Shown here piece after piece: positions 43,902 to 53,432 of a DNA stretch of 64,000 nt. The notes under the pieces are model-generated. The model had not been told where the DNA came from, did no database searches, and saw only the letters and a list, made by a program, of their open reading frames with translations. A program made the position numbers and the translations under genes. The stretch comes from Arthrobacter_H rhombi (GTDB taxonomy: Bacteria > Actinomycetota > Actinomycetes > Actinomycetales > Micrococcaceae), in contig NZ_BAAAIV010000012.1 in the NCBI RefSeq assembly GCF_039526245.1, forward strand, positions 310,001-374,000, given 5' to 3'. Position 1 is the first letter of the stretch. Every line of letters begins with the position of its first letter.

Positions 43902-44732
43902 GTGACCGTTCTCGAGGACATCATCACCGGAGTTCGCGAGGATCTGCACGAACGCCGACTCCAGATCGGCGACGCGGCCATCCGCGCCCGCGCCCAGGCG
44001 GCGCCCCCGGCGCGTGACGCCTACGCCGCTCTCGGCGGCCACCATGACCAGAGCCAACGGGACCAGACGCTGCGCGTGATCTCCGAGGTCAAGCGCCGCA
44101 GCCCCTCCAAGGGTGCGTTGGCGGACATTCCGGAACCCGCGGAACTGGCCCGGCAATACCGGGACGGCGGCGCCTCGGCGATCTCCGTGCTCACCGAACA
44201 GCGCCGCTTCGGCGGCTCGCTGGCCGACTTCGACGCCGTACGCGCCGCGGTGGACACCCCGCTGCTGCGCAAGGACTTCACCGTGGATGCCTACCAGATC
44301 CATGAAGCCCGCGCCCACGGGGCCGATCTGGTCCTGCTCATCGTCGCAGCATTGGACGACCACGACCTGGCGGCGTTCCTGGACCTGACCCACGACCTGG
44401 GCATGAACGCGTTGGTGGAAACCCACACCCCCGCGGAAATCGAACGCGCCATCCGGGTCGGAGCCCGCATCATCGGCGTGAACGTCCGCAACCTCAAGAC
44501 GCTGGACGTCGACCGCGACAACTTCGCCCGTCTGGTCGGGGACATCCCGGACAACGTCGTCATCGTTGCCGAATCCGGCATCCGCTCCAGCGACGACGTG
44601 GCCTTGTACGGATCCCACGGCGCCGATGCGGTCCTCGTGGGCGAAGCCCTGGTCAAGGACCACGACCCCGTCACCGCCTTGCGGTCGTTCATTGCTGCCG
44701 GCAGCGCCGCCAAGCCAGCGCGAGGGCACTGA
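43902..44732 (+). CDS. trpC: Indole-3-glycerol-phosphate synthase
   Basis: 276 residues from GTG; ring-closing step of tryptophan synthesis. TIM-barrel signatures: VISEVKRRSPSKG with catalytic lysine, AISVLTEQRRFGG, PLLRKDFTVDAYQI, and IIGVNVRNLKTLDVD, VAESGI. Monofunctional; no TrpF domain. The GTG sits only two bases after the previous stop, and AGGA is too close to be an efficient site, so translation probably depends on ribosomes finishing the small membrane gene. Confidence 0.95.
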   Translation: MTVLEDIITGVREDLHERRLQIGDAAIRARAQAAPPARDAYAALGGHHDQSQRDQTLRVISEVKRRSPSKGALADIPEPAELARQYRDGGASAISVLTEQRRFGGSLADFDAVRAAVDTPLLRKDFTVDAYQIHEARAHGADLVLLIVAALDDHDLAAFLDLTHDLGMNALVETHTPAEIERAIRVGARIIGVNVRNLKTLDVDRDNFARLVGDIPDNVVIVAESGIRSSDDVALYGSHGADAVLVGEALVKDHDPVTALRSFIAAGSAAKPARGH

Positions 44733-44783
44733 ACGAAACCACCGACCTGCCATCCATCCCGCCAGCCCTAAGGACGGCCACGC

Positions 44784-46085
44784 ATGAGCCAGACCCCAGA
44801 AGAACCCGCAGCAACGACCGGGGAACCGGCAGATGCCTTCCTGGCCGGACAGCACAGCCTGCGCCACGCGCCGGGACCATACTTTGGTGACTTCGGCGGC
44901 CGCTGGATGCCCGAATCCCTCATTGCGGCACTGGACGAACTCAACGACACGTTCGAGAAGGCCAAGGCCGATCCGGAGTTCATCGACGAGGTCAACGAGC
45001 TGAACCGCAACTACTCGGGCCGGCCATCCCTGCTGACCGAGGCCAAGCGCTTCTCCGAGCACGCCGGCGGTGTGCGGGTCTTCCTCAAACGGGAGGACCT
45101 CAACCACACCGGCAGCCACAAGATCAACAACGTGCTCGGCCAGGCGCTGCTGGCCAAGCGCATGGGCAAGACCCGCATCATCGCCGAAACCGGTGCCGGA
45201 CAGCACGGCGTCGCCAGTGCGACGGCGGCCGCCCTCATGGGGCTGGAATGCGTTGTCTACATGGGGGCCGAGGACACCCGCCGCCAGGCGCTGAACGTGG
45301 CGCGGATGCGCCTGCTCGGAGCCGAGGTCGTTCCCGTGACCGTCGGTTCCCAGACGCTCAAGGACGCCATCAACGAGGCACTGCGCGACTGGGTGGCCAA
45401 CGTGGACAACACCCACTACCTGCTCGGCACCGCTGCTGGGGCCCATCCGTTCCCGGCCATGGTCAGGTACTTCCACGAGGTCATCGGCGAGGAGGCCCGG
45501 GAGCAGATCCTGGCCCAGACCGGTCGGCTGCCCGACGCGGTGTGCGCCTGCATCGGCGGCGGCTCCAACGCCATCGGCATCTTCCATGGTTTCCTCGATG
45601 ACCCCTCCGTGGCCATCTACGGCTTCGAGGCCGGCGGCGACGGCGTGGACACGGACCGCCACGCCGCAACCATCACGCTCGGCCGCCCCGGTGTCCTCCA
45701 CGGGGCGCGCAGCTACCTGATGCAAGATGAAGACGGCCAGACGATCGAATCGCACTCCATTTCCGCCGGCCTGGACTACCCGGGCGTTGGCCCGGAGCAT
45801 TCCTACCTGCACGACATCGGCCGGGTCACCTACGAACCGGTCACCGATACCGAGGCGATGGAGGCCTTCAGCCTGCTCTGCCGCACCGAGGGCATCATCC
45901 CGGCCATCGAATCCGCGCACGCCCTGGCCGGCGCCCTGCGCGTGGGCCTGACGCTCGCCAAGGCCGGAGGCGACCCGCAGGAGAAGATCCTCATCGTGAA
46001 CCTTTCGGGCCGCGGCGACAAGGACGTGGCCACCGCAGCCGAATGGTTCGACCTCATCGATACCGAAACAGGTGAAGCCAAGTGA
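44784..46085 (+). CDS. trpB: Tryptophan synthase beta subunit
   Basis: 433 residues. PLP enzyme joining indole and serine. Markers: GPYFGDFGGRWMPE, the Schiff-base lysine in LNHTGSHKINNVLGQ, ETGAGQHGVASATA, and the phosphate loop CIGGGSNAIGIF. The N-terminus has about 30 extra residues, usual for actinobacteria. Its stop overlaps trpA (GTGA), so the alpha-beta complex is made in balance. Confidence 0.97.
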   Translation: MSQTPEEPAATTGEPADAFLAGQHSLRHAPGPYFGDFGGRWMPESLIAALDELNDTFEKAKADPEFIDEVNELNRNYSGRPSLLTEAKRFSEHAGGVRVFLKREDLNHTGSHKINNVLGQALLAKRMGKTRIIAETGAGQHGVASATAAALMGLECVVYMGAEDTRRQALNVARMRLLGAEVVPVTVGSQTLKDAINEALRDWVANVDNTHYLLGTAAGAHPFPAMVRYFHEVIGEEAREQILAQTGRLPDAVCACIGGGSNAIGIFHGFLDDPSVAIYGFEAGGDGVDTDRHAATITLGRPGVLHGARSYLMQDEDGQTIESHSISAGLDYPGVGPEHSYLHDIGRVTYEPVTDTEAMEAFSLLCRTEGIIPAIESAHALAGALRVGLTLAKAGGDPQEKILIVNLSGRGDKDVATAAEWFDLIDTETGEAK

Positions 46086-46867
46086 TCCGCATGACCTCCG
46101 AGGCAGCCATCGAGCGTGCCCGCAGCCAGGGCCGCCCGGCACTCATCGCCTATCTGCCGGCCGGCTTCCCCGATGTGCAGACCACCATCGACGCCGCCGT
46201 GGCAGTTGCCGAAAACGGTGCCGACGTCATCGAGATCGGCATCCCCTACTCGGACCCGGTGATGGACGGTGCCGTCATCCAGGCGGCCACCGTGCAGTCC
46301 CTGGCCCAGGGCTTCCGTGTGGCGCAGATCTTCGACATCGTCCGGGCCATCACCGAACGCTGCGACGCGGCCGTCCTGGTGATGACGTACTGGAATCCCG
46401 TCATGCGCATGGGCGTCGACGAGTTCTCCCGCCGCCTGGCGGAGGCAGGGGGCGCCGGGCTGATCACCCCCGACCTGGTCCCCGACGAGGCAGCCGAATG
46501 GTTCACCGCCTCCGAGAAGCACGGTCTCGAACGCATCTTCCTGGTCGCCCCGAGCTCCACCCCCGAGCGCATGGACACCACGGTCAAGGCCAGCAGCGGC
46601 TTCGTCTACTGCGTCTCCATCATGGGCGTCACCGGCGCCCGCACGTCGGTGTCCTCCGCGGCCCGTGCCGTGGTCGACGCGGCCCACCACGCCGGCGCCC
46701 CGCGTGCCTGCGTGGGCCTCGGGGTCTCGAAGGCCGAACATGTCCGCGAGATCGGCGCCTACGCCGACGGCGTCATCGTGGGCACCGCACTGGTCGCAGC
46801 ACTGCGTGATGGCGGCGTCGAGGCGGTCGGCGAACTGGCCGCCGAGCTCAGCGGCCGCAGCGCCTGA
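46082..46867 (+). CDS. trpA: Tryptophan synthase alpha subunit
   Basis: 261 residues from GTG 46082. Splits indole-glycerol phosphate. Catalytic glutamate in ADVIEIGIPYSDPVMDG, preceded by LIAYLPAGFPD with catalytic aspartate; phosphate loop VGLGVSKAEHV. An ATG at 46091 (three codons downstream) is an alternative. trpD, trpF and trpG are absent, so the pathway is completed elsewhere. A strong hairpin ends the operon, and the lgt gene that often follows trpA in actinobacteria is missing here. Confidence 0.96.
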   Translation: MIRMTSEAAIERARSQGRPALIAYLPAGFPDVQTTIDAAVAVAENGADVIEIGIPYSDPVMDGAVIQAATVQSLAQGFRVAQIFDIVRAITERCDAAVLVMTYWNPVMRMGVDEFSRRLAEAGGAGLITPDLVPDEAAEWFTASEKHGLERIFLVAPSSTPERMDTTVKASSGFVYCVSIMGVTGARTSVSSAARAVVDAAHHAGAPRACVGLGVSKAEHVREIGAYADGVIVGTALVAALRDGGVEAVGELAAELSGRSA

Positions 46868-46885
46868 CCTTCCCCTGTCCCAGCA

Positions 46886-46926
46886 CAGCTGACGACGGCG
46901 GTGGACACCGCCGTCGTCAGCTGTTT
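46886..46926 (+). terminator. Terminator after trpA
   Basis: A perfect 17-bp stem (46886-46902 with 46907-46923) with a GGAC loop, followed by TTT. It lies 19 bases past the trpA stop. Confidence 0.88.
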
Positions 46927-47317
46927 CCGGCCTTCCGTGCGGCACCCGGTCCAGCCCGAGGCCCGGGTGCGGGGCCACGACACAATTGCCGCCCCAATGT
47001 AAACGTTATGTTTCCGGCGGGGGATGCGGGCCCCTGAGGTGCTAATCTCCTTTTACGTTTCCCGTGAGGTTGGCATCACACCTGCCCGCGGTTAACAGCG
47101 GATGCAGCCCCACCGGCCACCACCCATGGACGCGGCTGCCTTTCACGACGACGTGGACCCGCCGACACGGTCCCTGTGCGCCCTTCCCCCGGCGTGGACC
47201 CTGCCGGCCGAAGGCCACGATGCTCCCCACCCCGGTTCACCGTCCTTCGGGACCCCTGCCCCCGTCCGTACCCCGTCCTGCCCGACGGAGCGCGGACTTT
47301 CCGATTGAGAGGAACCC
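46927..47317 (+). promoter_or_regulatory. Long gltB upstream region
   Basis: About 390 bases without a convincing gene. It holds an 8-bp hairpin (46942-46949 with 46963-46970), an AT-rich patch with the dyad GTAAAC-N5-GTTTCC (46999-47015), a possible promoter TTGCCG (46986-46991)/TATGTT (47007-47012, spacer 15), and a second -10-like TGCTAATCT (47040-47048). GTTTCC recurs three times (46923, 47010, 47057 regions). A 68-codon frame at 47102-47308 is Pro-rich and probably not coding. I recognise no riboswitch class. Confidence 0.45.
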
Positions 47318-50300
47318 ATGAACCTGACTGGAGACCAGCAGAATGCCTCGCGAGTTCCAGGCGAGGTTGTGACCTCGCCCTTCACCCGCTTTGCAGCACT
47401 ACCCGAGGCCCAGGGCCTCTACCATCCCGACCAGGAAAAGGACGCCTGCGGGCTGGCCATGGTCGCCACCCTGCACGGCAAGCCCACGCACCAGATCGTG
47501 GACAACGCCCTGCGCGCGCTGCGCAACCTCGAACACCGCGGTGCAGTGGGCGCCGACGAGGGATCCGGCGACGGCGCCGGGATCCTGACGCAGATGCCCG
47601 ACGAATTCTTCCGGGCGGTCGTCGACTTCGACCTTCCAGCCCCCGGCCGCTATGCCGCAGGAACCGCCTTCCTGCCCGATGACCCGGCCGCCGAGGCCAC
47701 CACCCGCTCCGGGCTCGAGGAACTGGCAGCCCAGCAGGACCTGCACGTCCTGGGCTGGCGCGAGGTCCCCATCGACGGGAACCTGATCGGTGCCATGGCC
47801 CGCTCCTGCATGCCGCGCCTGGTCCAGTTCTTCGTCGGCCTTCACGCTGCCGACGACACCGCCGAGCTCGACTCCCGCGCCTTCAGGTTGCGCAAGCGCG
47901 CCCAGAACAAGTTGGGGGTCTACTTCCCCTCCTTCTCATCCCAGACCATCGTCTACAAGGGCATGCTCACCACCGCCCAGCTCGAACCGTTCTATCCTGA
48001 CCTCTCCGATCCGCGGTTCACCAGCGCACTGGCCATCGTCCATTCGCGTTTCTCCACCAACACGTTCCCCTCCTGGCCCCTGGCCCAGCCGTTCCGCACC
48101 ATCGCCCACAACGGCGAGATCAACACCGTGCGCGGGAACCGCAACTGGATGCGCGCCCGGCAGTCCCAACTGGCCGCGCCGCTGCTGGGGGAGGACCCCG
48201 AGGAACTGTTCCCGATCTGCACCCCGGGGGCCTCGGATTCGGCGTCGTTCGACGAGGTCGCCGAGCTGCTCATGCTCTCCGGGCGTCCCATCACCCAGGC
48301 CATCATGATGATGATCCCCGAGGCGTGGGAAAACCACACCACCATGGACGAGGACCGCCGCGCGTTCTACCGCTACCACTCCATGCTCATGGAGCCGTGG
48401 GACGGCCCAGCGGCCGTCTCCTTCACCGACGGCCGGGTCGCCGGTGCGGTACTGGACCGCAACGGCCTGCGCCCGGCCCGCTACTGGGTGACCGACGAGG
48501 GCCTGGTGGTCCTCGCCTCCGAGGTCGGCGTCCTGGACATCCCCGAGGAACGCATCGTGCGCAAGGGCCGGGTGTCCCCGGGCAAGATGTTCCTCATCGA
48601 CACCGATGCCGGACGCATCGTGGAGGACGAGGAGATCAAGGCAGAGGTCGCCGCCGCCAACCCGTGGCGCGAATGGGTCCAGGAAAACCTCATCTCCCTG
48701 GCCGAGCTGCCCGAACGCGAGCACGTCTCGCACAACCCGGCTTCCGTGCAGCTACGCCAACGCACCTTCGGCTACACGGAGGAGGAGAAGCGCATCCTGC
48801 TGGCCCCCATGGCCCGCACCGGAGCCGAACCCCTCGGCGCCATGGGAACCGACACCCCCATCGCGGTGTTGTCCCAACGCCCGCGCCTGCTCTTCGACTA
48901 CTTCGTGCAGTCCTTCGCCCAGGTCACCAACCCGCCGCTGGACTCCATCCGCGAGGAACTGGTCACCAGCATGTCCACCTCGATCGGGCCCGACGGCAAC
49001 CTGCTGGACCTCACCCAGGTCGGCACCCGGCACGTCTCGCTGGACTTCCCGGTCATCACCAACGACGAACTGGCGAAGATCGCCAACATCCGCGGCGCCG
49101 ACGGCTCCAAGGCCTCGTTGAAGGTCAGGGGACTCTACCGTCCCGAGGGCGGGGCGACGGAGCTGAAGAACCGGCTCCAGGAGATCTGCGAGCAGGTCTC
49201 CGCCGCCATCAACCGCGGGGTGAAGTTCATCGTCCTGTCCGACCGCGACTCCAACGCCCAGTGGGCGCCGATCCCTTCGCTGCTGCTGACCTCCGCGGTC
49301 CACCACCACCTGCTGCGCAGCGCCAACCGCACCAAGACCTCGCTGGTCATCGAGACCGGCGACGTCCGCGAGGTCCACCATGTGGCAGTGCTCATCGGCT
49401 ACGGTGCCTCGGCCATCAACCCGTACCTGGCCCTGGAAACCGTCGAGGAGATGGCCGACGCCGGAATCCTCGAGGGCGTCGGGGTCCAGACGGCCCACCG
49501 GAACCTGATCAAGGCGCTGGGCAAGGGCGTGCTGAAGATCATGTCCAAGATGGGCATCTCCACGGTGGCCTCCTACTGCGGCGCCCAGACCTTCGACGCG
49601 CTCGGCTTGTCGGCACCGGTCATCGACCAGTACTTCACCGGAACGCACTCCCCGCTGGGAGGAGTCGGCTTGGACGTCATTGCCGCCGAGGCAGCCGCCC
49701 GGCATCGTTTCGCCTACCCCGCCGACGGGGTGGAGGAACCGCATAAGCGCCTCGAGACCGGTGGCGAATACCAATGGCGCCGGGACGGGCCATCGCACCT
49801 GTTCAACCCGGAAACGGTGTTCCGCCTCCAGCACGCCACCCGGGAGCGGCGCTACGACATCTTCCAGGCCTATACCCGCGGCATCGACGACCAGTCGCGG
49901 GAACTGATGACCCTGCGCGGGCTGCTGCGCTTCAAGACCGGGGTCCGCGAACCGGTCCCGATCGAGGAGGTCGAGCCGGTCGCCGAGATCGTCAAGCGGT
50001 TCGCCACCGGGGCGATGAGCTACGGCTCCATCTCGCAGGAGGCCCATGAGACGCTGGCGATCGCCATGAACCGGCTGGGCGGCAAGTCCAACACCGGTGA
50101 AGGCGGCGAGGACGTCGAACGGCTGATGGATCCGGAGCGCCGCTCGGCGGTCAAGCAGATCGCCTCCGGCCGCTTCGGGGTCACCAGCCTCTACCTGACC
50201 CAGGCCGAGGACATCCAGATCAAGATGGCCCAGGGCGCCAAACCCGGTGAGGGCGGCCAGCTGATGAGCCAGAAGGTCTACCCGTGGGTGGCCCGGACCC

Positions 50301-51922
50301 GGCATTCGACCCCCGGCGTGGGCCTGATCTCCCCGCCCCCGCACCACGACATCTACTCGATCGAGGACCTCGCCCAGCTGATCTACGATGCCAAGCGTGC
50401 CAACCCGCGCGCCCGCATCCACGTCAAACTGGTTTCCGGGATCGGCATCGGCACGGTGGCCGCCGGCGTGACCAAGGCGCGTGCCGACGTCGTGCTCATT
50501 TCCGGGCACGACGGCGGCACCGGAGCCTCGCCGTTGAACTCGCTCAAGCACGCAGGGGCTCCCTGGGAGCTCGGGCTCGCCGAGGCGCAGCAGACCCTGC
50601 GCCTGAACGGGCTGCGCGACCGCGTGGTCGTCCAGGTCGACGGGCAGCTCAAGACCGGGCGCGACGTCGTCATCGCCGCCCTGCTGGGCGCCGAGGAATT
50701 CGGGTTCGCCACCGCACCGCTGGTGGTCTCGGGCTGCGTCATGATGCGCGTCTGCCACCTGGACACCTGTCCGGTGGGTGTGGCCACGCAGAACCCGCTG
50801 CTGCGTTCGCGCTTCACCGGCAAACCCGAGTTCGTGGTCAACTTCTTCGAGTTCCTGGCCCAGGAGGTCCGCGAGCTGCTGGCGTCGCTGGGACTGCGCA
50901 GCATCGAGGAGGCCATCGGCCAGGCACACCTGCTGGATAGCACCGAGGCCGTCCGGCATTGGAAGACCGAGGGGCTGGACCTCTCACCGGTCCTGGATGA
51001 ATCGGTGGGCGGTGACGCCCCGGTGCGGAACCTGGTCCCGCAGGACCACCAGCTGGACCAGCACTTCGACAACCGGCTGATCGAGCTCTCCTCCGACGCC
51101 TTCGACACGCGCCAACCGGTACGCATCTCACTGGATGTGGTGAACACCGACCGCTCGGTGGGAACCATGCTGGGCCACGAGGTCACCCGCCACTTCGGCA
51201 TCGAGGAGCTGGCGACGGACACCATCGACGTGACCCTGACCGGCAATGCCGGCCAATCGCTCGGCGCCTTCCTCCCGGCGGGCATCACCCTGCGGTTGCA
51301 CGGCGACGCGAACGACTACGTCGGCAAGGGGCTTTCCGGCGGACGCATCATCGTGCGACCGGGCCGCGGGGGCCGGCTGGTGGCCGAGAAGAACGTCATC
51401 GCCGGCAACGTGGTGGGCTACGGTGCCACCAGCGGCGAGATGTTCCTGCGCGGGCTGGTCGGCGAACGCTTCCTGGTCCGCAACTCCGGGGCCACCGCCG
51501 TCGCCGAGGGCATCGGCGACCACGGCTGCGAATACATGACCGGCGGCACGGCATTGATCCTGGGGCCGACCGGCCGCAACTTCGGTGCCGGCATGTCAGG
51601 GGGCACCGCCTACCTGCTGGACGCCGACCGGGGTGCCTTCAACCGGCAGGCCGTTCAGGCCGGCGAGCTGGAGCTGCGGGCCCTCGACGCGGCGGACCGG
51701 GACCTGGTCAAGACGTTGTTGACCCGCCATGCGGAAGAGACCGGATCGACGCTGGCGGCGTCGCTGCTGATCGACTTCCCCGACACGGCGGCCCGCATGA
51801 CTGCCGTGGTTCCCGTCCACTACGCAGCGGTGATGGCCACCCTGCAGGACGCGGAACGCGAAGGACTCGACCCGGACGGCGAGACCGTCTGGACCCGTAT
51901 TTTGGAGGCACACCATGGCTGA
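47318..51922 (+). CDS. gltB: Glutamate synthase (NADPH), large subunit
   Basis: 1534 residues. Transfers the amide nitrogen of glutamine to 2-oxoglutarate. N-terminal glutaminase domain, with the nucleophile Cys in KDACGLAMVATL near residue 43, implying removal of a short propeptide; FSTNTFPSWPLAQPFR and NGEINTVRGNRNW follow. FMN domain near residues 900-1080 with GAMSYGSIS and GEGGQLMSQKV; the [3Fe-4S] cysteines are in CVMMRVCHLDTCPVG. The C-terminal beta-helix domain contains GAFLPAGITLRLHGDANDY. AGAGGAA precedes ATG. Overlaps gltD by eight bases. Confidence 0.97.
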   Translation: MNLTGDQQNASRVPGEVVTSPFTRFAALPEAQGLYHPDQEKDACGLAMVATLHGKPTHQIVDNALRALRNLEHRGAVGADEGSGDGAGILTQMPDEFFRAVVDFDLPAPGRYAAGTAFLPDDPAAEATTRSGLEELAAQQDLHVLGWREVPIDGNLIGAMARSCMPRLVQFFVGLHAADDTAELDSRAFRLRKRAQNKLGVYFPSFSSQTIVYKGMLTTAQLEPFYPDLSDPRFTSALAIVHSRFSTNTFPSWPLAQPFRTIAHNGEINTVRGNRNWMRARQSQLAAPLLGEDPEELFPICTPGASDSASFDEVAELLMLSGRPITQAIMMMIPEAWENHTTMDEDRRAFYRYHSMLMEPWDGPAAVSFTDGRVAGAVLDRNGLRPARYWVTDEGLVVLASEVGVLDIPEERIVRKGRVSPGKMFLIDTDAGRIVEDEEIKAEVAAANPWREWVQENLISLAELPEREHVSHNPASVQLRQRTFGYTEEEKRILLAPMARTGAEPLGAMGTDTPIAVLSQRPRLLFDYFVQSFAQVTNPPLDSIREELVTSMSTSIGPDGNLLDLTQVGTRHVSLDFPVITNDELAKIANIRGADGSKASLKVRGLYRPEGGATELKNRLQEICEQVSAAINRGVKFIVLSDRDSNAQWAPIPSLLLTSAVHHHLLRSANRTKTSLVIETGDVREVHHVAVLIGYGASAINPYLALETVEEMADAGILEGVGVQTAHRNLIKALGKGVLKIMSKMGISTVASYCGAQTFDALGLSAPVIDQYFTGTHSPLGGVGLDVIAAEAAARHRFAYPADGVEEPHKRLETGGEYQWRRDGPSHLFNPETVFRLQHATRERRYDIFQAYTRGIDDQSRELMTLRGLLRFKTGVREPVPIEEVEPVAEIVKRFATGAMSYGSISQEAHETLAIAMNRLGGKSNTGEGGEDVERLMDPERRSAVKQIASGRFGVTSLYLTQAEDIQIKMAQGAKPGEGGQLMSQKVYPWVARTRHSTPGVGLISPPPHHDIYSIEDLAQLIYDAKRANPRARIHVKLVSGIGIGTVAAGVTKARADVVLISGHDGGTGASPLNSLKHAGAPWELGLAEAQQTLRLNGLRDRVVVQVDGQLKTGRDVVIAALLGAEEFGFATAPLVVSGCVMMRVCHLDTCPVGVATQNPLLRSRFTGKPEFVVNFFEFLAQEVRELLASLGLRSIEEAIGQAHLLDSTEAVRHWKTEGLDLSPVLDESVGGDAPVRNLVPQDHQLDQHFDNRLIELSSDAFDTRQPVRISLDVVNTDRSVGTMLGHEVTRHFGIEELATDTIDVTLTGNAGQSLGAFLPAGITLRLHGDANDYVGKGLSGGRIIVRPGRGGRLVAEKNVIAGNVVGYGATSGEMFLRGLVGERFLVRNSGATAVAEGIGDHGCEYMTGGTALILGPTGRNFGAGMSGGTAYLLDADRGAFNRQAVQAGELELRALDAADRDLVKTLLTRHAEETGSTLAASLLIDFPDTAARMTAVVPVHYAAVMATLQDAEREGLDPDGETVWTRILEAHHG

Positions 51923-53372
51923 TCCCCGCGGATTCCTGACCGTCACCGATCGCGTCACGCAGCCGCGTCGCCCGGTGCCGGTGCGCATCATGGACTACCA
52001 GGAGGTCTACGAGCGCCAGCAGGACGGCGTGCTGAAGGAACAGGCCTCACGCTGCATGGACTGCGGCATCCCGTTCTGCCATCAGGGCTGCCCGTTGGGC
52101 AACCTCATCCCGGAATGGAACGACCTGACCTGGCAGGGACGGCGCTCCGAGGCCAGCGACCGGCTCCACGAGACCAACAACTTCCCGGAATTCACCGGGC
52201 GGCTCTGCCCGGCCCCGTGTGAGAGCTCGTGCGTGCTGGGCATCAACCAGCCGGCCGTGACCATCAAGCAGGTGGAGGTCTCCATCGCCGAACAGGCGTT
52301 CGAGGACGGGTCGGTCATCCCGGTTCCCGCGGAGCGGCACACCGACCAGACGGTCGCCATCGTCGGTTCCGGACCTGCGGGCCTCGCCGCGGCCCAGCAG
52401 CTGACCCGTGCCGGGCACACTGTGGCGGTCTACGAGCGTGACGACGCCATTGGCGGGTTGCTGCGCTACGGCATTCCCGACTTCAAGATGGAAAAGAACG
52501 TGCTGGAACGCCGGCTGGACCAGATGCGTGCCGAGGGCACCCGCTTCCGCACCAACGTGGAGCTCGGGCGTGACATCTCCTGGGACCAGTTGCGCCGCCG
52601 GTATGACGCCGTCGTGGTGGCCACCGGTTCCACGGTTCCGCGCGACCTGCCGATCCCCGGCCGGGAGCTGGACGGCGTGGAGTTCGCGATGGACTACCTG
52701 GTTCCCTCCAACCGTGCGGTGGCCGGGCAGGCCGACCCGGGGCTGATCGATGCGGCGGGCAAGCATGTGGTCATCCTGGGCGGCGGCGACACCGGTGCCG
52801 ACTGCATCGGCACTGCCCACCGGCAGCAGGCGGCGTCGGTCACCACGTTGGCGATCGGCAAGCAGCCGCCGGGGGAGCGGCCGGGCCACCAGCCGTGGCC
52901 GATGTTCCCGACCTTGTTCGAAGTGGCGTCGGCCCATGAGGAGGGTGGGGAACGCACCTACCTCGCATCTACGGTAGAGTTCGTGGGAGAGGACGGTCGT
53001 GTGACCGGCGTCATGGTTGCGGAAACGGAATTCATTGACGGTGCCCGTCGGCCGAAGGCCGGGACGGAGCGCGTGATTCCCGCCGACCTCGTACTTCTGG
53101 CCCTGGGCTTCACCGGGCCGGAACCGGCTGGCCTGGATGAACAGGCCGGAATCGATTTTGATGACCGGGGCAACGTCGCCCGTGACGGTTACTACATGAC
53201 CAACACGCCCGGCGTGTTTGCTGCCGGTGATGCCGGCCGCGGACAGTCGCTGATCGTGTGGGCCATCGCGGAAGGGCGCTCCTGTGCCGCCGCGGTGGAC
53301 AAGTACCTGATGGGCGAAACCCGGCTGCCCGCCCCCGTGGCGCCAACCGACCAGCCCATCGGCATGATCTGA
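51915..53372 (+). CDS. gltD: Glutamate synthase (NADPH), small subunit
   Basis: 485 residues. Passes electrons from NADPH to GltB. Cysteine-rich N-terminus CMDCGIPFCHQGCPLGN and RLCPAPCESSCVLG binds two [4Fe-4S] clusters; FAD site VAIVGSGPAGLAAAQQL; NADPH site VVILGGGDTGADCIGTA; C-terminal FAD loop GVFAAGDAGRGQSLIVWA. The start lies inside gltB and a purine-rich GGAGG site is available in its 3' end. Confidence 0.97.
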   Translation: MADPRGFLTVTDRVTQPRRPVPVRIMDYQEVYERQQDGVLKEQASRCMDCGIPFCHQGCPLGNLIPEWNDLTWQGRRSEASDRLHETNNFPEFTGRLCPAPCESSCVLGINQPAVTIKQVEVSIAEQAFEDGSVIPVPAERHTDQTVAIVGSGPAGLAAAQQLTRAGHTVAVYERDDAIGGLLRYGIPDFKMEKNVLERRLDQMRAEGTRFRTNVELGRDISWDQLRRRYDAVVVATGSTVPRDLPIPGRELDGVEFAMDYLVPSNRAVAGQADPGLIDAAGKHVVILGGGDTGADCIGTAHRQQAASVTTLAIGKQPPGERPGHQPWPMFPTLFEVASAHEEGGERTYLASTVEFVGEDGRVTGVMVAETEFIDGARRPKAGTERVIPADLVLLALGFTGPEPAGLDEQAGIDFDDRGNVARDGYYMTNTPGVFAAGDAGRGQSLIVWAIAEGRSCAAAVDKYLMGETRLPAPVAPTDQPIGMI

Positions 53373-53373
53373 C

Positions 53374-53397
53374 GGGGTGTGGATCCGTTCGCACCCC
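53374..53397 (+). terminator. Short hairpin after gltD
   Basis: GGGGTG (53374-53379) pairs with CACCCC (53392-53397), followed by TCTTC. It starts just after the gltD stop and precedes the pyk promoter; a weak terminator at best. Confidence 0.45.
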
Positions 53398-53420
53398 TCT
53401 TCGGGACGAGTAAAGGCGGA

Positions 53421-53426
53421 TAGGCT
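53421..53426 (+). promoter_or_regulatory. -10 box TAGGCT for leaderless pyk
   Basis: TAGGCT ends six bases before the ATG at 53433 and no ribosome site is present between. Confidence 0.6.
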
Positions 53427-53432
53427 TTCGGT

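Noticed and set aside
43896..46142. 748-codon minus-strand open frame over trpC and trpB
   Set aside because: Antisense to unmistakable trp genes; same GC-bias artefact, as are similar frames at 36513-38675, 48752-50959 and 4179-5936.
47102..47308. 68-codon frame in the gltB leader, possible leader peptide
   Set aside because: No ribosome site, Pro-rich translation, no run of Glu/Gln or regulatory codons and no attenuator-like hairpin directly after it.
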